NCBI RefSeq assembly: GCF_001729965.1
Contig: NZ_JRWK01000005.1
Location: 62,001-126,000, forward strand
Source: Methanosphaera sp. WGK6
GTDB lineage: Archaea; Methanobacteriota; Methanobacteria; Methanobacteriales; Methanobacteriaceae
Reading direction: 5' to 3'
Length of the DNA: 64,000 nucleotides
Shown: one piece after another, positions 28,707 to 38,259 of the stretch
How the letters are laid out: each line of letters starts with the position of its first letter
How positions within the stretch are numbered: position 1 is the stretch's first letter
Made by a program: the position numbers and the translations under genes
The notes under the pieces: model-generated
What the model was told of the DNA's origin: nothing
Seen by the model: only the letters and a program-made list of their open reading frames with translations
Database searches by the model: none

Positions 28707-31574
28707 TTGAAAATACCTCAATTTATCAGAGATACTAATGAATTCAAAAAATTAAGGAAGCTTAAACATGAAATGTCTGATTCAAAAAATATACTGAAAG
28801 ATAAAATTAATTCAAGAATTGAAGAACGACGCAGACCCAAACGTATATTAACAAAAGAACAAATGGAACAAATTAATTCAGCTATTTTAGAAGAAAATAA
28901 TAAGGAAGTGATTCCAGAGTTTAATGAAACTGCTCCTCTTGTTTCTATAATCGTTGTAAACCATAATGGTAAACACCATTTATCTCGCCTTCTTAATTCA
29001 TTTAAGAGTATCAGTGATTATTATCCAAATTATGAATTAATACTCATAGACAATGCTTCTAGTGATGATTCACTTGACATATTGAATAAATTTCCAGAAA
29101 TACCTGTGCAAGTTATTCAAAATAAGAATAACGAATCATTTTCATATGCAAATAATCAAGGATGTGAAATAGCATCTGGAGAATACTTATTATTTCTAAA
29201 TAACGATATACAACCATTAAATGGTTTTCTTAACCATATGATGCACACTATACTAACTAAAGATAATGTGGGTGCTGTTGGTGCTCATCTATTCTACCCC
29301 GATTGTTCTATTTCAAAAATTAACAAGGAAAAATCATATACAACACAACATGCAGGAATAATATTTAAGGAATCTGATGGATTTATAAAACCATTTAACA
29401 AAGATAATGGTGAAGAATTTATATCACAAAAAAATAAAGAAACTATTCCTATAATAGCAGTTACTGCTGCAACATTACTTATTAAAAAAAGTACATTCAT
29501 AGATGTAGATAAATTTGATGAAAAATATATGTACGGCTATGAAGACGTTGATTTATGTTTAAAACTTCATAAAAAAGGATACACTAATTATTTTAATCCA
29601 AACGCTATACTATACCATTATGAATTTGGTACTCAGGAAACAAATAATAATGAAGATGTTAAAAATCGTCGATTAAATAATAAAGAAATTTTCATAAAAA
29701 AATGGAACACTTGGCTAAGACATGAATTATTAATGGATAAACTTAAAAGTAAACATATTTTCACAGACAAATCATTAACAGTAGCATTTGTAGTTACACA
29801 GAGTGATGAAAACACTACTGCTGGAGATTATTTTACTGCTTTAACTCTTGCTAATAAATTAGAAGAATTTGGATGGAATATTAAGTATCTTGCACAACGT
29901 CCATCTAAAAGTCAAAAGAACTGGTACTATGTTGATGAAGATATAGATGTAATTATATCATTACTTGACAGATATGATTTAAGAAAAATAAAATCAGATA
30001 ATGGATTATTAATTAAGATAGCATGGCCTAGAAATTGGTTTAAACGCTGGACAGATGCCCCCTTTTTCAAGAAATATGATATTATCTTAGCAAGTAGTCA
30101 GAAAGCATGTGATTATATACAAGATAAAACTGGAAAGAAAACAATACTCTACCCATTAGCTACAGACCCTGAAATGTTTAATGAAACCATTCCACCAAAA
30201 GAAGAATATTCTTGTGATTATTGTTTTACTGGTAGTTATTGGGATGCAGAACGTGAAATAGTAAACTGTTTAAATCCAGAAAACATAGCCTATAAATTTA
30301 ATATTTATGGAGCTAATTGGAACAAGATATCCCAACTAAAAAAATACCATAAAGGATTTATTAATTATGAAGAAATACCCTCAGTTTATGCTTCAACAAA
30401 AATAGTACTAGATGATGCTAATCATGTGACAAGAGAATTTGGATCTGTAAATAGTAGAGTATTTGATGCAACAGCATCAGGTAAATTAGTTTTAACTAAT
30501 GGTTCTATTGGAAATCAAGAGCTTCTTGATGGAAAAATACCAGAATATCATTCATCTGAAGAATTAAATGAATTAATAACATATTATTTAACACATCCTG
30601 ATGAAATGAAAAATAAAATTAGTGAACTAAACGAAATTATACTAAACAAACATACATATACTCAAAGAGCAAACACATTAAAACACGTGCTTGAAGAATA
30701 TATTAATAGAAAAAAGATTGCTATAAAAATACCAGTTCCTTCCTGGAATGAAACTCATGCATGGGGTGATTTCTATGTTGCAGAAGGTCTTGAAAAAGAA
30801 TTTTTAAAACAGAATTATGAAGTTAAAATACAAATATTACCCGAATGGAATGATTCTGGTGATTCTATTGTTGATATGGTACTTGTTTTGAGAGGATTAT
30901 CAAAGTATGAACCCAAAACACAGCATTATAATATTATGTGGAATATATCCCACCCAGATATGATTGATACTGATGAATATAATCAATATAATCATGTATT
31001 TATTGCATCAGATAAATGGAGCAATCATATTAGAAAACAAGTTAATGTTCCTGTAAGTTGTCTACTACAATGTACAGATCCAGATAGATTTTATCCAGAA
31101 TATGACGAGCACTATAAACATCAACTATTATTTGTAGGTAATTCTAGAGAAATTTATAGAAAGATTTTAAAGGATTTACTACCCACAGAATATGATTTAG
31201 CAGTGTATGGTGCAAATTGGAATAATTTAATTGATACAAAGTACATCCATGGAGAACATATACCTAATAAAGAACTTCATAAAGCATATTCATCATGTGA
31301 TATTTTATTAAATGATCACTGGGATGATATGAGAGAAAAGGGATTTATTTCAAATCGAATATTTGATGCGGTAGCATGTGGTGCTTGTATAATCTCAGAT
31401 GATATAGATATGGATAACTTATTTAATAATCAAGTGAAAACTTATAAAAATCCAAAAGAATTAGATAGATTAATTAAAGAAAATCTAGGTAAAAAACAGG
31501 TTTATGATAAAAATATAGTTCAAAAGCATAGTTATTCAAATAGAGTCGAAAGAATACTTGAAGTATGGAATTAA
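28707..31574 (+). CDS. Multidomain glycosyltransferase (GT2 plus two CgeB/GT4-like domains)
   Basis: 955 residues. After a charged N-terminal stretch, residues about 75-330 form a GT2 (GT-A fold) domain with SIIVVNHNGKHHL, the acidic motif FLNNDIQPL and YGYEDVDLCLKLHKKGY. Residues about 370-660 and 680-955 are two GT-B-like domains with the CgeB/GT1_2 signatures NSRVFDATASGKLVLTN and SNRIFDAVACGACIISDD. It should therefore add two or three sugars to a surface glycan on the cytoplasmic face. The start is TTG 28707 after GGGAG. It heads the cluster with the ABC exporter and other glycosyltransferases. Confidence 0.88.
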   Translation: MKIPQFIRDTNEFKKLRKLKHEMSDSKNILKDKINSRIEERRRPKRILTKEQMEQINSAILEENNKEVIPEFNETAPLVSIIVVNHNGKHHLSRLLNSFKSISDYYPNYELILIDNASSDDSLDILNKFPEIPVQVIQNKNNESFSYANNQGCEIASGEYLLFLNNDIQPLNGFLNHMMHTILTKDNVGAVGAHLFYPDCSISKINKEKSYTTQHAGIIFKESDGFIKPFNKDNGEEFISQKNKETIPIIAVTAATLLIKKSTFIDVDKFDEKYMYGYEDVDLCLKLHKKGYTNYFNPNAILYHYEFGTQETNNNEDVKNRRLNNKEIFIKKWNTWLRHELLMDKLKSKHIFTDKSLTVAFVVTQSDENTTAGDYFTALTLANKLEEFGWNIKYLAQRPSKSQKNWYYVDEDIDVIISLLDRYDLRKIKSDNGLLIKIAWPRNWFKRWTDAPFFKKYDIILASSQKACDYIQDKTGKKTILYPLATDPEMFNETIPPKEEYSCDYCFTGSYWDAEREIVNCLNPENIAYKFNIYGANWNKISQLKKYHKGFINYEEIPSVYASTKIVLDDANHVTREFGSVNSRVFDATASGKLVLTNGSIGNQELLDGKIPEYHSSEELNELITYYLTHPDEMKNKISELNEIILNKHTYTQRANTLKHVLEEYINRKKIAIKIPVPSWNETHAWGDFYVAEGLEKEFLKQNYEVKIQILPEWNDSGDSIVDMVLVLRGLSKYEPKTQHYNIMWNISHPDMIDTDEYNQYNHVFIASDKWSNHIRKQVNVPVSCLLQCTDPDRFYPEYDEHYKHQLLFVGNSREIYRKILKDLLPTEYDLAVYGANWNNLIDTKYIHGEHIPNKELHKAYSSCDILLNDHWDDMREKGFISNRIFDAVACGACIISDDIDMDNLFNNQVKTYKNPKELDRLIKENLGKKQVYDKNIVQKHSYSNRVERILEVWN

Positions 31575-31703
31575 TATTCATAGAAATATATAAAATATTT
31601 AAAAAATAAAAGTATATTTAGATATATACCAATATTTTGTTATTTTTTTAGATTTATTTAATTAAATAATAATTAACTTAATATGAAATTATGAGGCATT
31701 GAA

Positions 31704-32492
31704 ATGGAAAATAATCAAATGAAAGGTAAATTTTCAAACTTATATAGATTTAGATCATTATTAAGTGAATTGGTTAGACGAGATGTTAAAATTAAATATC
31801 GTAAATCTGTTTTAGGGATTTTATGGAGTTTTCTTGACCCTTTACTAATGATGATTGTATTAACAATTGTTTTTTCAACATTATTCCATCGCGTGCAGAA
31901 CTATCCTGTATTTTATTTAACAGGTTTCTTGGCTTACCAATTCTTTAGAAGTGGTTCTAGTATGGCTATGAAGAGCATGGTTAATAGTTCTTCTATTTGG
32001 AAAAATATATATGTTCCTAAATACATTTATGCATTATCTAGTGTATTATCCAACTTCATCACATTTTTATTATCATTAGTAATTTTATTTGTTATAATGT
32101 TAGTATTACATGTGAAATTCACAGTATTCATAATATTTACCAGTTTACCAATACTTGCATTAATTTTAATGACTTTTGGTGCTGGACTTATCATGGGGAC
32201 TTTAAATGTATTCTTCAGAGATATAGAACATTTATACTCAGTATTTATGATGCTTTTAATGTATGGTATGCCTTTATTCTATCCAGAAGACATAGTTCCT
32301 GCTGCATTTAGATTTATACAAACATATAATCCATTATACCAAGTGATTGTATGTTTAAGAGATTGCTTCCTATATGGCCAATTATATCCTATGTATCCAT
32401 TAATATACGCAATGGTTAGTGGAGTCATACTTGTAATAATTGGATTATTATTACTATACAGATACCAAGATAAGTTTATATTATACATTTAA
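31704..32492 (+). CDS. ABC-2 type polysaccharide exporter permease (Wzm/TagG-like)
   Basis: 262 residues with six predicted membrane segments and the N-terminal cytoplasmic signature RRDVKIKYRKSVLGILWSFLDPLL, typical of ABC-2 permeases that export O-antigen or teichoic acid. Its partner ATPase starts 22 bases after the stop. Together they would flip or export a polyprenyl-linked glycan across the membrane. The SD is GAGGCATT before ATG 31704. The family's substrate specificity cannot be read from the permease alone. Confidence 0.92.
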   Translation: MENNQMKGKFSNLYRFRSLLSELVRRDVKIKYRKSVLGILWSFLDPLLMMIVLTIVFSTLFHRVQNYPVFYLTGFLAYQFFRSGSSMAMKSMVNSSSIWKNIYVPKYIYALSSVLSNFITFLLSLVILFVIMLVLHVKFTVFIIFTSLPILALILMTFGAGLIMGTLNVFFRDIEHLYSVFMMLLMYGMPLFYPEDIVPAAFRFIQTYNPLYQVIVCLRDCFLYGQLYPMYPLIYAMVSGVILVIIGLLLLYRYQDKFILYI

Positions 32493-32514
32493 TAAGGGAC
32501 AAAAAGGGATTAGA

Positions 32515-33267
32515 ATGAGTGATGATGTAGTAGTTGACGTTAAAAATGTCAGTATGGAATTTAATATGAGCCAGATTAAAACTGATAATTTAAAGGAATA
32601 TGTAATTAAAGCATTGAAACGAGAACTTCGTTTTAAATCTTTTTGGGCTTTACAAGATGTTTCAGTACAGGTTAAAAAGGGTGAAAGAGTAGGTTTTATT
32701 GGATTAAATGGTGCTGGAAAAAGTACACTTCTTAAAATAATATCTGGTGTTATGAAACCTACTAAAGGTTCAGTGAATGTAAAAGGTCAAATGGCACCAC
32801 TACTAGCCTTAGGTGCAGGTTTTGACCCAGATTACACAGGTACTGAAAATATTTATCTTAATGGATCACTTCTAGGACATTCAAAAAGAGAAATGAATAA
32901 AAAATATGATGAAATTGTCGAATTTTCAGAAGTAGGTGAATTTATAGATGTTCCTGTGAAAAATTATTCTTCAGGTATGAAATCTCGTCTAGCATTTTCA
33001 ATAGCAACCTCAATAAACCCTGAAATACTCATATTAGATGAAGTATTATCTGTAGGAGATGCATCTTTCCAAAAAAAATGTAAAAAACGAATGAATGAAA
33101 TGATGCAAGGAGATGTTTCATTATTATTTGTATCACATTCCATAAACCAAGTTCGAGACTTATGTGACAAGGCAATATGGTTAGATCATGGAAAAGTTGT
33201 TGCTCAAGGTGAAGTTAACAAGATATGTAATCAATACATGAAACATGTAAATAATATAACAAAATAA
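32515..33267 (+). CDS. ABC polysaccharide exporter ATP-binding protein (Wzt/TagH-like)
   Basis: 250 residues with Walker A GLNGAGKSTLLK, the signature NYSSGMKSRLAFS, Walker B EILILDEVLSVGD and the switch histidine in LLFVSHSINQV. Length and the DVSVQVKKGERVGFIGLNG start match the ATPases of O-antigen/teichoic exporters. It lacks the C-terminal carbohydrate-binding domain of long Wzt proteins, so substrate choice is not by that route. A TTG at 32440 in the same frame lies inside the permease gene; ATG 32515 after AAGGGATT is the true start. Confidence 0.93.
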   Translation: MSDDVVVDVKNVSMEFNMSQIKTDNLKEYVIKALKRELRFKSFWALQDVSVQVKKGERVGFIGLNGAGKSTLLKIISGVMKPTKGSVNVKGQMAPLLALGAGFDPDYTGTENIYLNGSLLGHSKREMNKKYDEIVEFSEVGEFIDVPVKNYSSGMKSRLAFSIATSINPEILILDEVLSVGDASFQKKCKKRMNEMMQGDVSLLFVSHSINQVRDLCDKAIWLDHGKVVAQGEVNKICNQYMKHVNNITK

Positions 33268-33295
33268 TTCCTTTCTTTTTTTTATAAAAAATTTT

Positions 33296-34267
33296 ATGTT
33301 GATTTTAATGATTAATAAATCCAATCCTCAAATTACAATTATAATCCCCCAATACAATAATAGAAAATTATTAAATAACTTATTAAACTCATTAAATAAA
33401 ATTAAAACACCCCATAATACCATAATTGTTGATAATGCATCAATAGATGATAGTGTTAAATTTATTAAAACTAATTTTCCAGATATAACATTAATAGAAA
33501 ATAAAACAAATAAGGGTTTTGCATATGCAGTGAATCAAGGAATTAAAGCATCAAAAACGAAATATGTATTCTTATTAAATAATGATACCATTGTAACAGA
33601 AAAATGTCTTGATAATTTACTTAAAACAATTGAACATGATTCAAAAATATTTTCAGTATCATCCAAAATGATTCAGTATCATAACCCAGATTATATTGAT
33701 GATGCAGGTGATGAATATAATATACTTGGTTGGAGTAAAAAGATAGGTTTTAATCATGAAATTAGTAAATATAGTGAGGATTGTGAAGTATTTAGTGCAT
33801 GTGCTGGAGCAGCATTATATAAAAGAGACTTATTTGATAAAATAGGATTTTTTGATGATAACTTTGAAAGTTATGTTGAAGATATGGATTTAAGTTTTAG
33901 ATCTCGTCTACATGGCTATAAATCATATTACTCCGCAGGCGCCCATGTTTATCATTATGGTAGTGCTACTAGTGGATCAAAACATAATCCATTTAAGGTA
34001 AAACTTTCTGCAAGAAATAATATATATTTAATCTATAAAAATTGGTCTTTATGGATGAAGATTATTAACAGTCCATTCATATTTATAGGTATTCTTATTA
34101 AATACATCTTTTTTAGTAAAAAGGGTTATGGTACATATTACCTAGATGGTATACATGAAGGAATTAAAACTAGAAAAAAACTATCTAGAACATCCGACAT
34201 ATCATTTTATAATTATTTGAAAATTGAATTTCTCATGATAAAAAATGTATTTAAATACCCCTTTTAA
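33296..34267 (+). CDS. Family 2 glycosyltransferase
   Basis: 323 residues with a GT2 domain: QITIIIPQYNNRKLL, the nucleotide-sugar pocket IIVDNASIDDSV, the acidic motif FLLNNDTIV and the late SYVEDMDLSFRSRLHGYKSY. A hydrophobic segment near residues 260-280 may associate with the membrane. It resembles rhamnosyltransferase-like enzymes. It lies just after the exporter ATPase and before a second GT2, in one operon. ATG 33308 is an alternative start; neither has a strong SD. Confidence 0.88.
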   Translation: MLILMINKSNPQITIIIPQYNNRKLLNNLLNSLNKIKTPHNTIIVDNASIDDSVKFIKTNFPDITLIENKTNKGFAYAVNQGIKASKTKYVFLLNNDTIVTEKCLDNLLKTIEHDSKIFSVSSKMIQYHNPDYIDDAGDEYNILGWSKKIGFNHEISKYSEDCEVFSACAGAALYKRDLFDKIGFFDDNFESYVEDMDLSFRSRLHGYKSYYSAGAHVYHYGSATSGSKHNPFKVKLSARNNIYLIYKNWSLWMKIINSPFIFIGILIKYIFFSKKGYGTYYLDGIHEGIKTRKKLSRTSDISFYNYLKIEFLMIKNVFKYPF

Positions 34268-34279
34268 TGGAGATAAACT

Positions 34280-35137
34280 ATGGATCTTTCAATTATAATT
34301 GTAAATTACTGCACATATAATTTAACTAAAAATACATTGACTTCGTTATTAAATACTATTAAAAAAATAGATTATGAGATCATTGTTGTAGATAATGCTT
34401 CTATTGATAATAGTTTAGAAAAATTAATTAAAGATTTTGGAAATAACAATAGAATTCAATTTATTAGAAGTAAAACTAATGGTGGATTTGCCTATGCAAA
34501 TAATATAGGTTTTAATAATTCATGTGGTAATTATATTTTATTACTTAATAGTGATGTTGTAGTAAAAGATAAAACTATTAATGCTTCTCTTAATTATATT
34601 ATTCAACATGAAAATATAGGTGCTCTTGGTTGTAAAGTCTCATTACCTGATGGCAGTCTTGACAAGGCTTGTCGTAGATCTTTTCCAACATTCAAAGTAT
34701 CATTTTATAGAATGACTGGTCTTTCAAAATTATTTCCAAATAGTAAACATTTCAACCAGTATAATTTATCATACCTTGATGATAATGGAATATATCCTGT
34801 TGATTGTATTGTTGGAGCATACATGTTAATTCCAAGAGACATATTTATAGAATGTGATGGATTAGATGAATCTTATTTCATGTATGGAGAGGATATTGAA
34901 TTATGTTATAATATTAAAGAATTAGGTTATGACGTAATTTATTATGGTGCTCATGAAATTATTCATTATAAAGGCGGTAGTGGTAAAAATAAAAAATTAT
35001 TATATGCATTTCATAAATCTATGGCTATATTCTACGATAAACATTATAAAGAGACAGATAATTTTTTAATTAACATAATAACCCATTTAAGTATATGGAC
35101 ATTATATTATCTTAAATTAATTATATCTTATCTTTAA
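34280..35137 (+). CDS. Family 2 glycosyltransferase
   Basis: 285 residues, a single GT2 domain with LSIIIVNYCTYNLT, VVDNASIDNSLEKLI, the acidic motif LLNSDVVVKD and SYFMYGEDIELCYNIKELGYD, plus a hydrophobic C-terminus. It is similar in plan to the GT2 gene upstream but clearly divergent, so it probably adds a different residue to the same glycan. SD GGAG precedes ATG 34280, 13 bases after the previous stop. Confidence 0.88.
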   Translation: MDLSIIIVNYCTYNLTKNTLTSLLNTIKKIDYEIIVVDNASIDNSLEKLIKDFGNNNRIQFIRSKTNGGFAYANNIGFNNSCGNYILLLNSDVVVKDKTINASLNYIIQHENIGALGCKVSLPDGSLDKACRRSFPTFKVSFYRMTGLSKLFPNSKHFNQYNLSYLDDNGIYPVDCIVGAYMLIPRDIFIECDGLDESYFMYGEDIELCYNIKELGYDVIYYGAHEIIHYKGGSGKNKKLLYAFHKSMAIFYDKHYKETDNFLINIITHLSIWTLYYLKLIISYL

Positions 35138-35218
35138 AAAAAAATTTATTACAATATACTTTAATAATTTTTAATAGATATGAAAAATATATATTATTAT
35201 ATTATTGAGGGAAAGACT

Positions 35219-36607
35219 ATGATAAGAGAAAATCAACAAGTATTCAACATATTAAATGTTATGTTAGATATATTCGTTTTATTAATATCAATATTATTCA
35301 TAAATTCCCCTCTCTTCGAAAAACACGGTTTTAATTATCATTTTAATTTTGAAACCACTTTAGTTTTATTTATTTTATTAATACCATCTTATCTATTCTT
35401 ATATTATATGTTTAAGTTATACACTCCTCAAAGAACTAATAGAAGTATTTTTTCAGAATCATCCAAGATTGCACAAGCAAATTTCATTGAATACTTATTT
35501 TTATCAGTAATGTGTACATTAGACATACTTATAGTTCCCGTGAATTTTTTAATAATATTTTTAGTAGTAAATCTTATTCTTGCAATTATTGAACGTGCAA
35601 TACTTAGAGGAATATTACGTGTACTTAGAACAAGAGGATTTAATATAAAATATATTTTAATTGTAGGAGCTGGTGAAGTTGGTAGAAAACTGGTAGATAC
35701 AATTCATGTTAACACATACCTTGGTTATAAAGTAGTTGGTTTCCTAGATGATAATGTTATTGGAACAGTGAATGATATTAAAGTAATGGGAACTGTTGAT
35801 GATATTGAAAATATATTAAGTAAAGTTATGATTGACCGAGTTATTGTTAGTATTTCACCAAGGCATTATACGAGATTAGAATATATTATGGAAAGTTGTG
35901 AAAAGATGGGTGTTAGGGCAGATATCGTTCCTGATTATTACAGGTATATTACATCCAATCCAAGTATTGAATTAATTGATAATATACCCTTAATAAGTGT
36001 TAGATACTTACCTCTTGATATTTCATATAATAAGATTATCAAAAGAATTTTTGATATTTTATTTGTAATTATAGTTTCTATAATTATTTCACCATTATTA
36101 CTTGTTACAGCAATACTTATAAAACTTACATCAACAGGTCCTGTAATCTATAAACAAGAACGTGTTGGAGAAAATGGGAAGATTTTTTTCATGTATAAGT
36201 TTAGAAGTATGTATTCCGAAAATGAATATATTGATGATGAAAACTGGACTCAGAAAAATGATCCTAGAATAACCAAAGTAGGTAAAATTATTAGAAAAAC
36301 AAGTATTGATGAATTACCTCAATTTTATAATATATTAAAGGGTGAAATGAGTCTTATTGGACCTAGACCTGAGAGACCTTTCTTTGTAAATAAATTTCGT
36401 GAAACAGTTCCTAAATATATGATAAAACATCATGTACAACCAGGAATGACAGGATGGGCACAAATTAATGGATATAGAGGAAATACATCTATTGTTAAAA
36501 GAATAGAACATGATATCTATTATGTTGAAAATTGGTCAATTAGCTTAGACATTAAAATATTTTTTAAAACTCTAAGAACATTATTAACTGATCCTAATGC
36601 ATATTAA
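35219..36607 (+). CDS. Polyprenyl-phosphate sugar-1-phosphate transferase (WbaP-like)
   Basis: 462 residues. Four or five N-terminal membrane helices (to ~145) are followed by a Rossmann-like domain YILIVGAGEVGRKLVDTI (about 150-270), a further membrane segment, and the bacterial sugar-transferase domain with QERVGENGKIFFMYKFRSMY, IDELPQFYNILKGEMSLIGP and PGMTGWAQINGYRG. These enzymes start glycan synthesis by moving a sugar phosphate onto a polyprenyl phosphate. The SD GAGGG at 35207-35211 supports ATG 35219 over ATG 35180. Its presence beside an ABC exporter completes initiation, elongation and export functions. Confidence 0.93.
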   Translation: MIRENQQVFNILNVMLDIFVLLISILFINSPLFEKHGFNYHFNFETTLVLFILLIPSYLFLYYMFKLYTPQRTNRSIFSESSKIAQANFIEYLFLSVMCTLDILIVPVNFLIIFLVVNLILAIIERAILRGILRVLRTRGFNIKYILIVGAGEVGRKLVDTIHVNTYLGYKVVGFLDDNVIGTVNDIKVMGTVDDIENILSKVMIDRVIVSISPRHYTRLEYIMESCEKMGVRADIVPDYYRYITSNPSIELIDNIPLISVRYLPLDISYNKIIKRIFDILFVIIVSIIISPLLLVTAILIKLTSTGPVIYKQERVGENGKIFFMYKFRSMYSENEYIDDENWTQKNDPRITKVGKIIRKTSIDELPQFYNILKGEMSLIGPRPERPFFVNKFRETVPKYMIKHHVQPGMTGWAQINGYRGNTSIVKRIEHDIYYVENWSISLDIKIFFKTLRTLLTDPNAY

Positions 36608-36634
36608 TTAAATGAGAAAAATTAAAAAAAGAAG

Positions 36635-38224
36635 GTGAATAAACTGAATTTAAGATTAACTAGTAAAAATTTTTGGATTTTACCAGCACTACTGGTTTTA
36701 ATATTAGCACTAATAGTCACATTATCATCTAATTGGCCTTTAAGTTGGGATATTTATATTCATATAAATTATGCAATAACATACTTACATCATGGATTAA
36801 CTAGTGTAGATCCCTATCTTAATGCACCTCATGGAAAAGTCATTGGTTATTCACCATTGTTTCATATTTTATTAATAATAGCTTCAATTATTACTCAAGG
36901 TAGTTTTATTAATGCAGCACGACTTTTACAGGTTATTGTACCCGTAATATGTGTACTTATTGTGATGTTTATTTCATATAAATTATATGATGAAGTGGCA
37001 GGATTTACATCAGGATTGTTATTAATTTCAAGTTTTATATTTACTAGAATGATTTTGCCAATTCCTGAATCTATAGCTATCCTCTTTTTCATTGTGGGTA
37101 TTTATTTCTTTTATTTATCTACTCTTGAAAATAAGTCTAAAGTATATTCATTGTTTTCAGCAATTATTGCTTTACTAATACTTTCAATACATTTTTCATC
37201 ATTTATTTATTATGTGATATTATTAACTGCATTGATGGTTACTCAAACTGTTATTGATAGAAGAAGTAATATAATAACAAGTTATATTATTGTATGTTTA
37301 GTAATTGGATTTATGGGAGTAGTTGCATTGTTTTTATTATTTTCAAGTAATTCTCATTATTTAACACAAATCTTAGATGGTATTTTTTCAATAACATCTG
37401 ATCCATTTTCACTATTCATAAATCAAAAAGCTATGGGTTTAGAACGATATATTAAGTGTATAGGAATACTTCCTTTAATATTTGGAGTTTTAGGTTTATT
37501 TTATTCATTTAAAAATAAGGAATTATTGTTTATATCTTGTTGGGCTTTGATTACATTTATTTTTAGTAATCTTCATTGGTTTGGAATACCAGTTCATACA
37601 TTTAGAATGTTAATATACTTCATTATGCCTACTGTTATTCTTGGAGGTTATGGTGTTTCTAAGTTTATCAAACAAGTATCATACAAAAATATTAAAATAG
37701 GTAAAATATTAATTATACTATTAATTATTATATCATTTGGATTTGGATATAGTGCAATAAATGATACGTCAACTACAAATTCATCAACCAGTACTGAAAT
37801 TTCAACATTTCAAATAGCTCCACCTACAGTAGATGAAACAGAAGTAATAACTTGGTTCAATACAGAAGATACACAAAACAAATCAATACTAATCAATAAT
37901 CAATATTTTGGAACAATTATTTCAAGTGTAGATGAAATACCTCTACACTATGCATTTGATGTATATACTAATAAATCACTAACTAAATCATCATACACTA
38001 CACTAAAAAATGAAAGTATAGGTTATATAGTGTATGATAAAAGCTTAGTACTTCCTAATTCAACAGAAAATGATAATTTAAATGTTAAATATGTAAATGG
38101 AAGTTACTATCCATCATATTACTTTACCAAAGAAATTAATGAGAATAACTTTGAAACAATAAAACTAAGTAGTACTGAGAAAGTATTTGAAAATGATAGA
38201 TTTATAATTTGTAAAGTCAAATAA
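36635..38224 (+). CDS. GT-C type membrane glycosyltransferase-like protein
   Basis: 529 residues with about ten membrane helices and a ~140-residue C-terminal extracellular domain. The first loop SWDIYIHINYAITYLHHGL carries the acidic residue typical of GT-C enzymes, which use polyprenyl-linked sugars outside the membrane. It is a paralog of the frameshifted gene at 12038-13560. GTG 36635 lies inside the SD AGGTGA; an in-frame CTG at 36644 has ideal spacing and may be the real start. It is placed between the sugar transferase and the UDP-glucose dehydrogenase. Confidence 0.72.
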   Translation: MNKLNLRLTSKNFWILPALLVLILALIVTLSSNWPLSWDIYIHINYAITYLHHGLTSVDPYLNAPHGKVIGYSPLFHILLIIASIITQGSFINAARLLQVIVPVICVLIVMFISYKLYDEVAGFTSGLLLISSFIFTRMILPIPESIAILFFIVGIYFFYLSTLENKSKVYSLFSAIIALLILSIHFSSFIYYVILLTALMVTQTVIDRRSNIITSYIIVCLVIGFMGVVALFLLFSSNSHYLTQILDGIFSITSDPFSLFINQKAMGLERYIKCIGILPLIFGVLGLFYSFKNKELLFISCWALITFIFSNLHWFGIPVHTFRMLIYFIMPTVILGGYGVSKFIKQVSYKNIKIGKILIILLIIISFGFGYSAINDTSTTNSSTSTEISTFQIAPPTVDETEVITWFNTEDTQNKSILINNQYFGTIISSVDEIPLHYAFDVYTNKSLTKSSYTTLKNESIGYIVYDKSLVLPNSTENDNLNVKYVNGSYYPSYYFTKEINENNFETIKLSSTEKVFENDRFIICKVK

Positions 38225-38259
38225 TAAAACAATATAAAAAAAAATAGGAAAGAATTAAT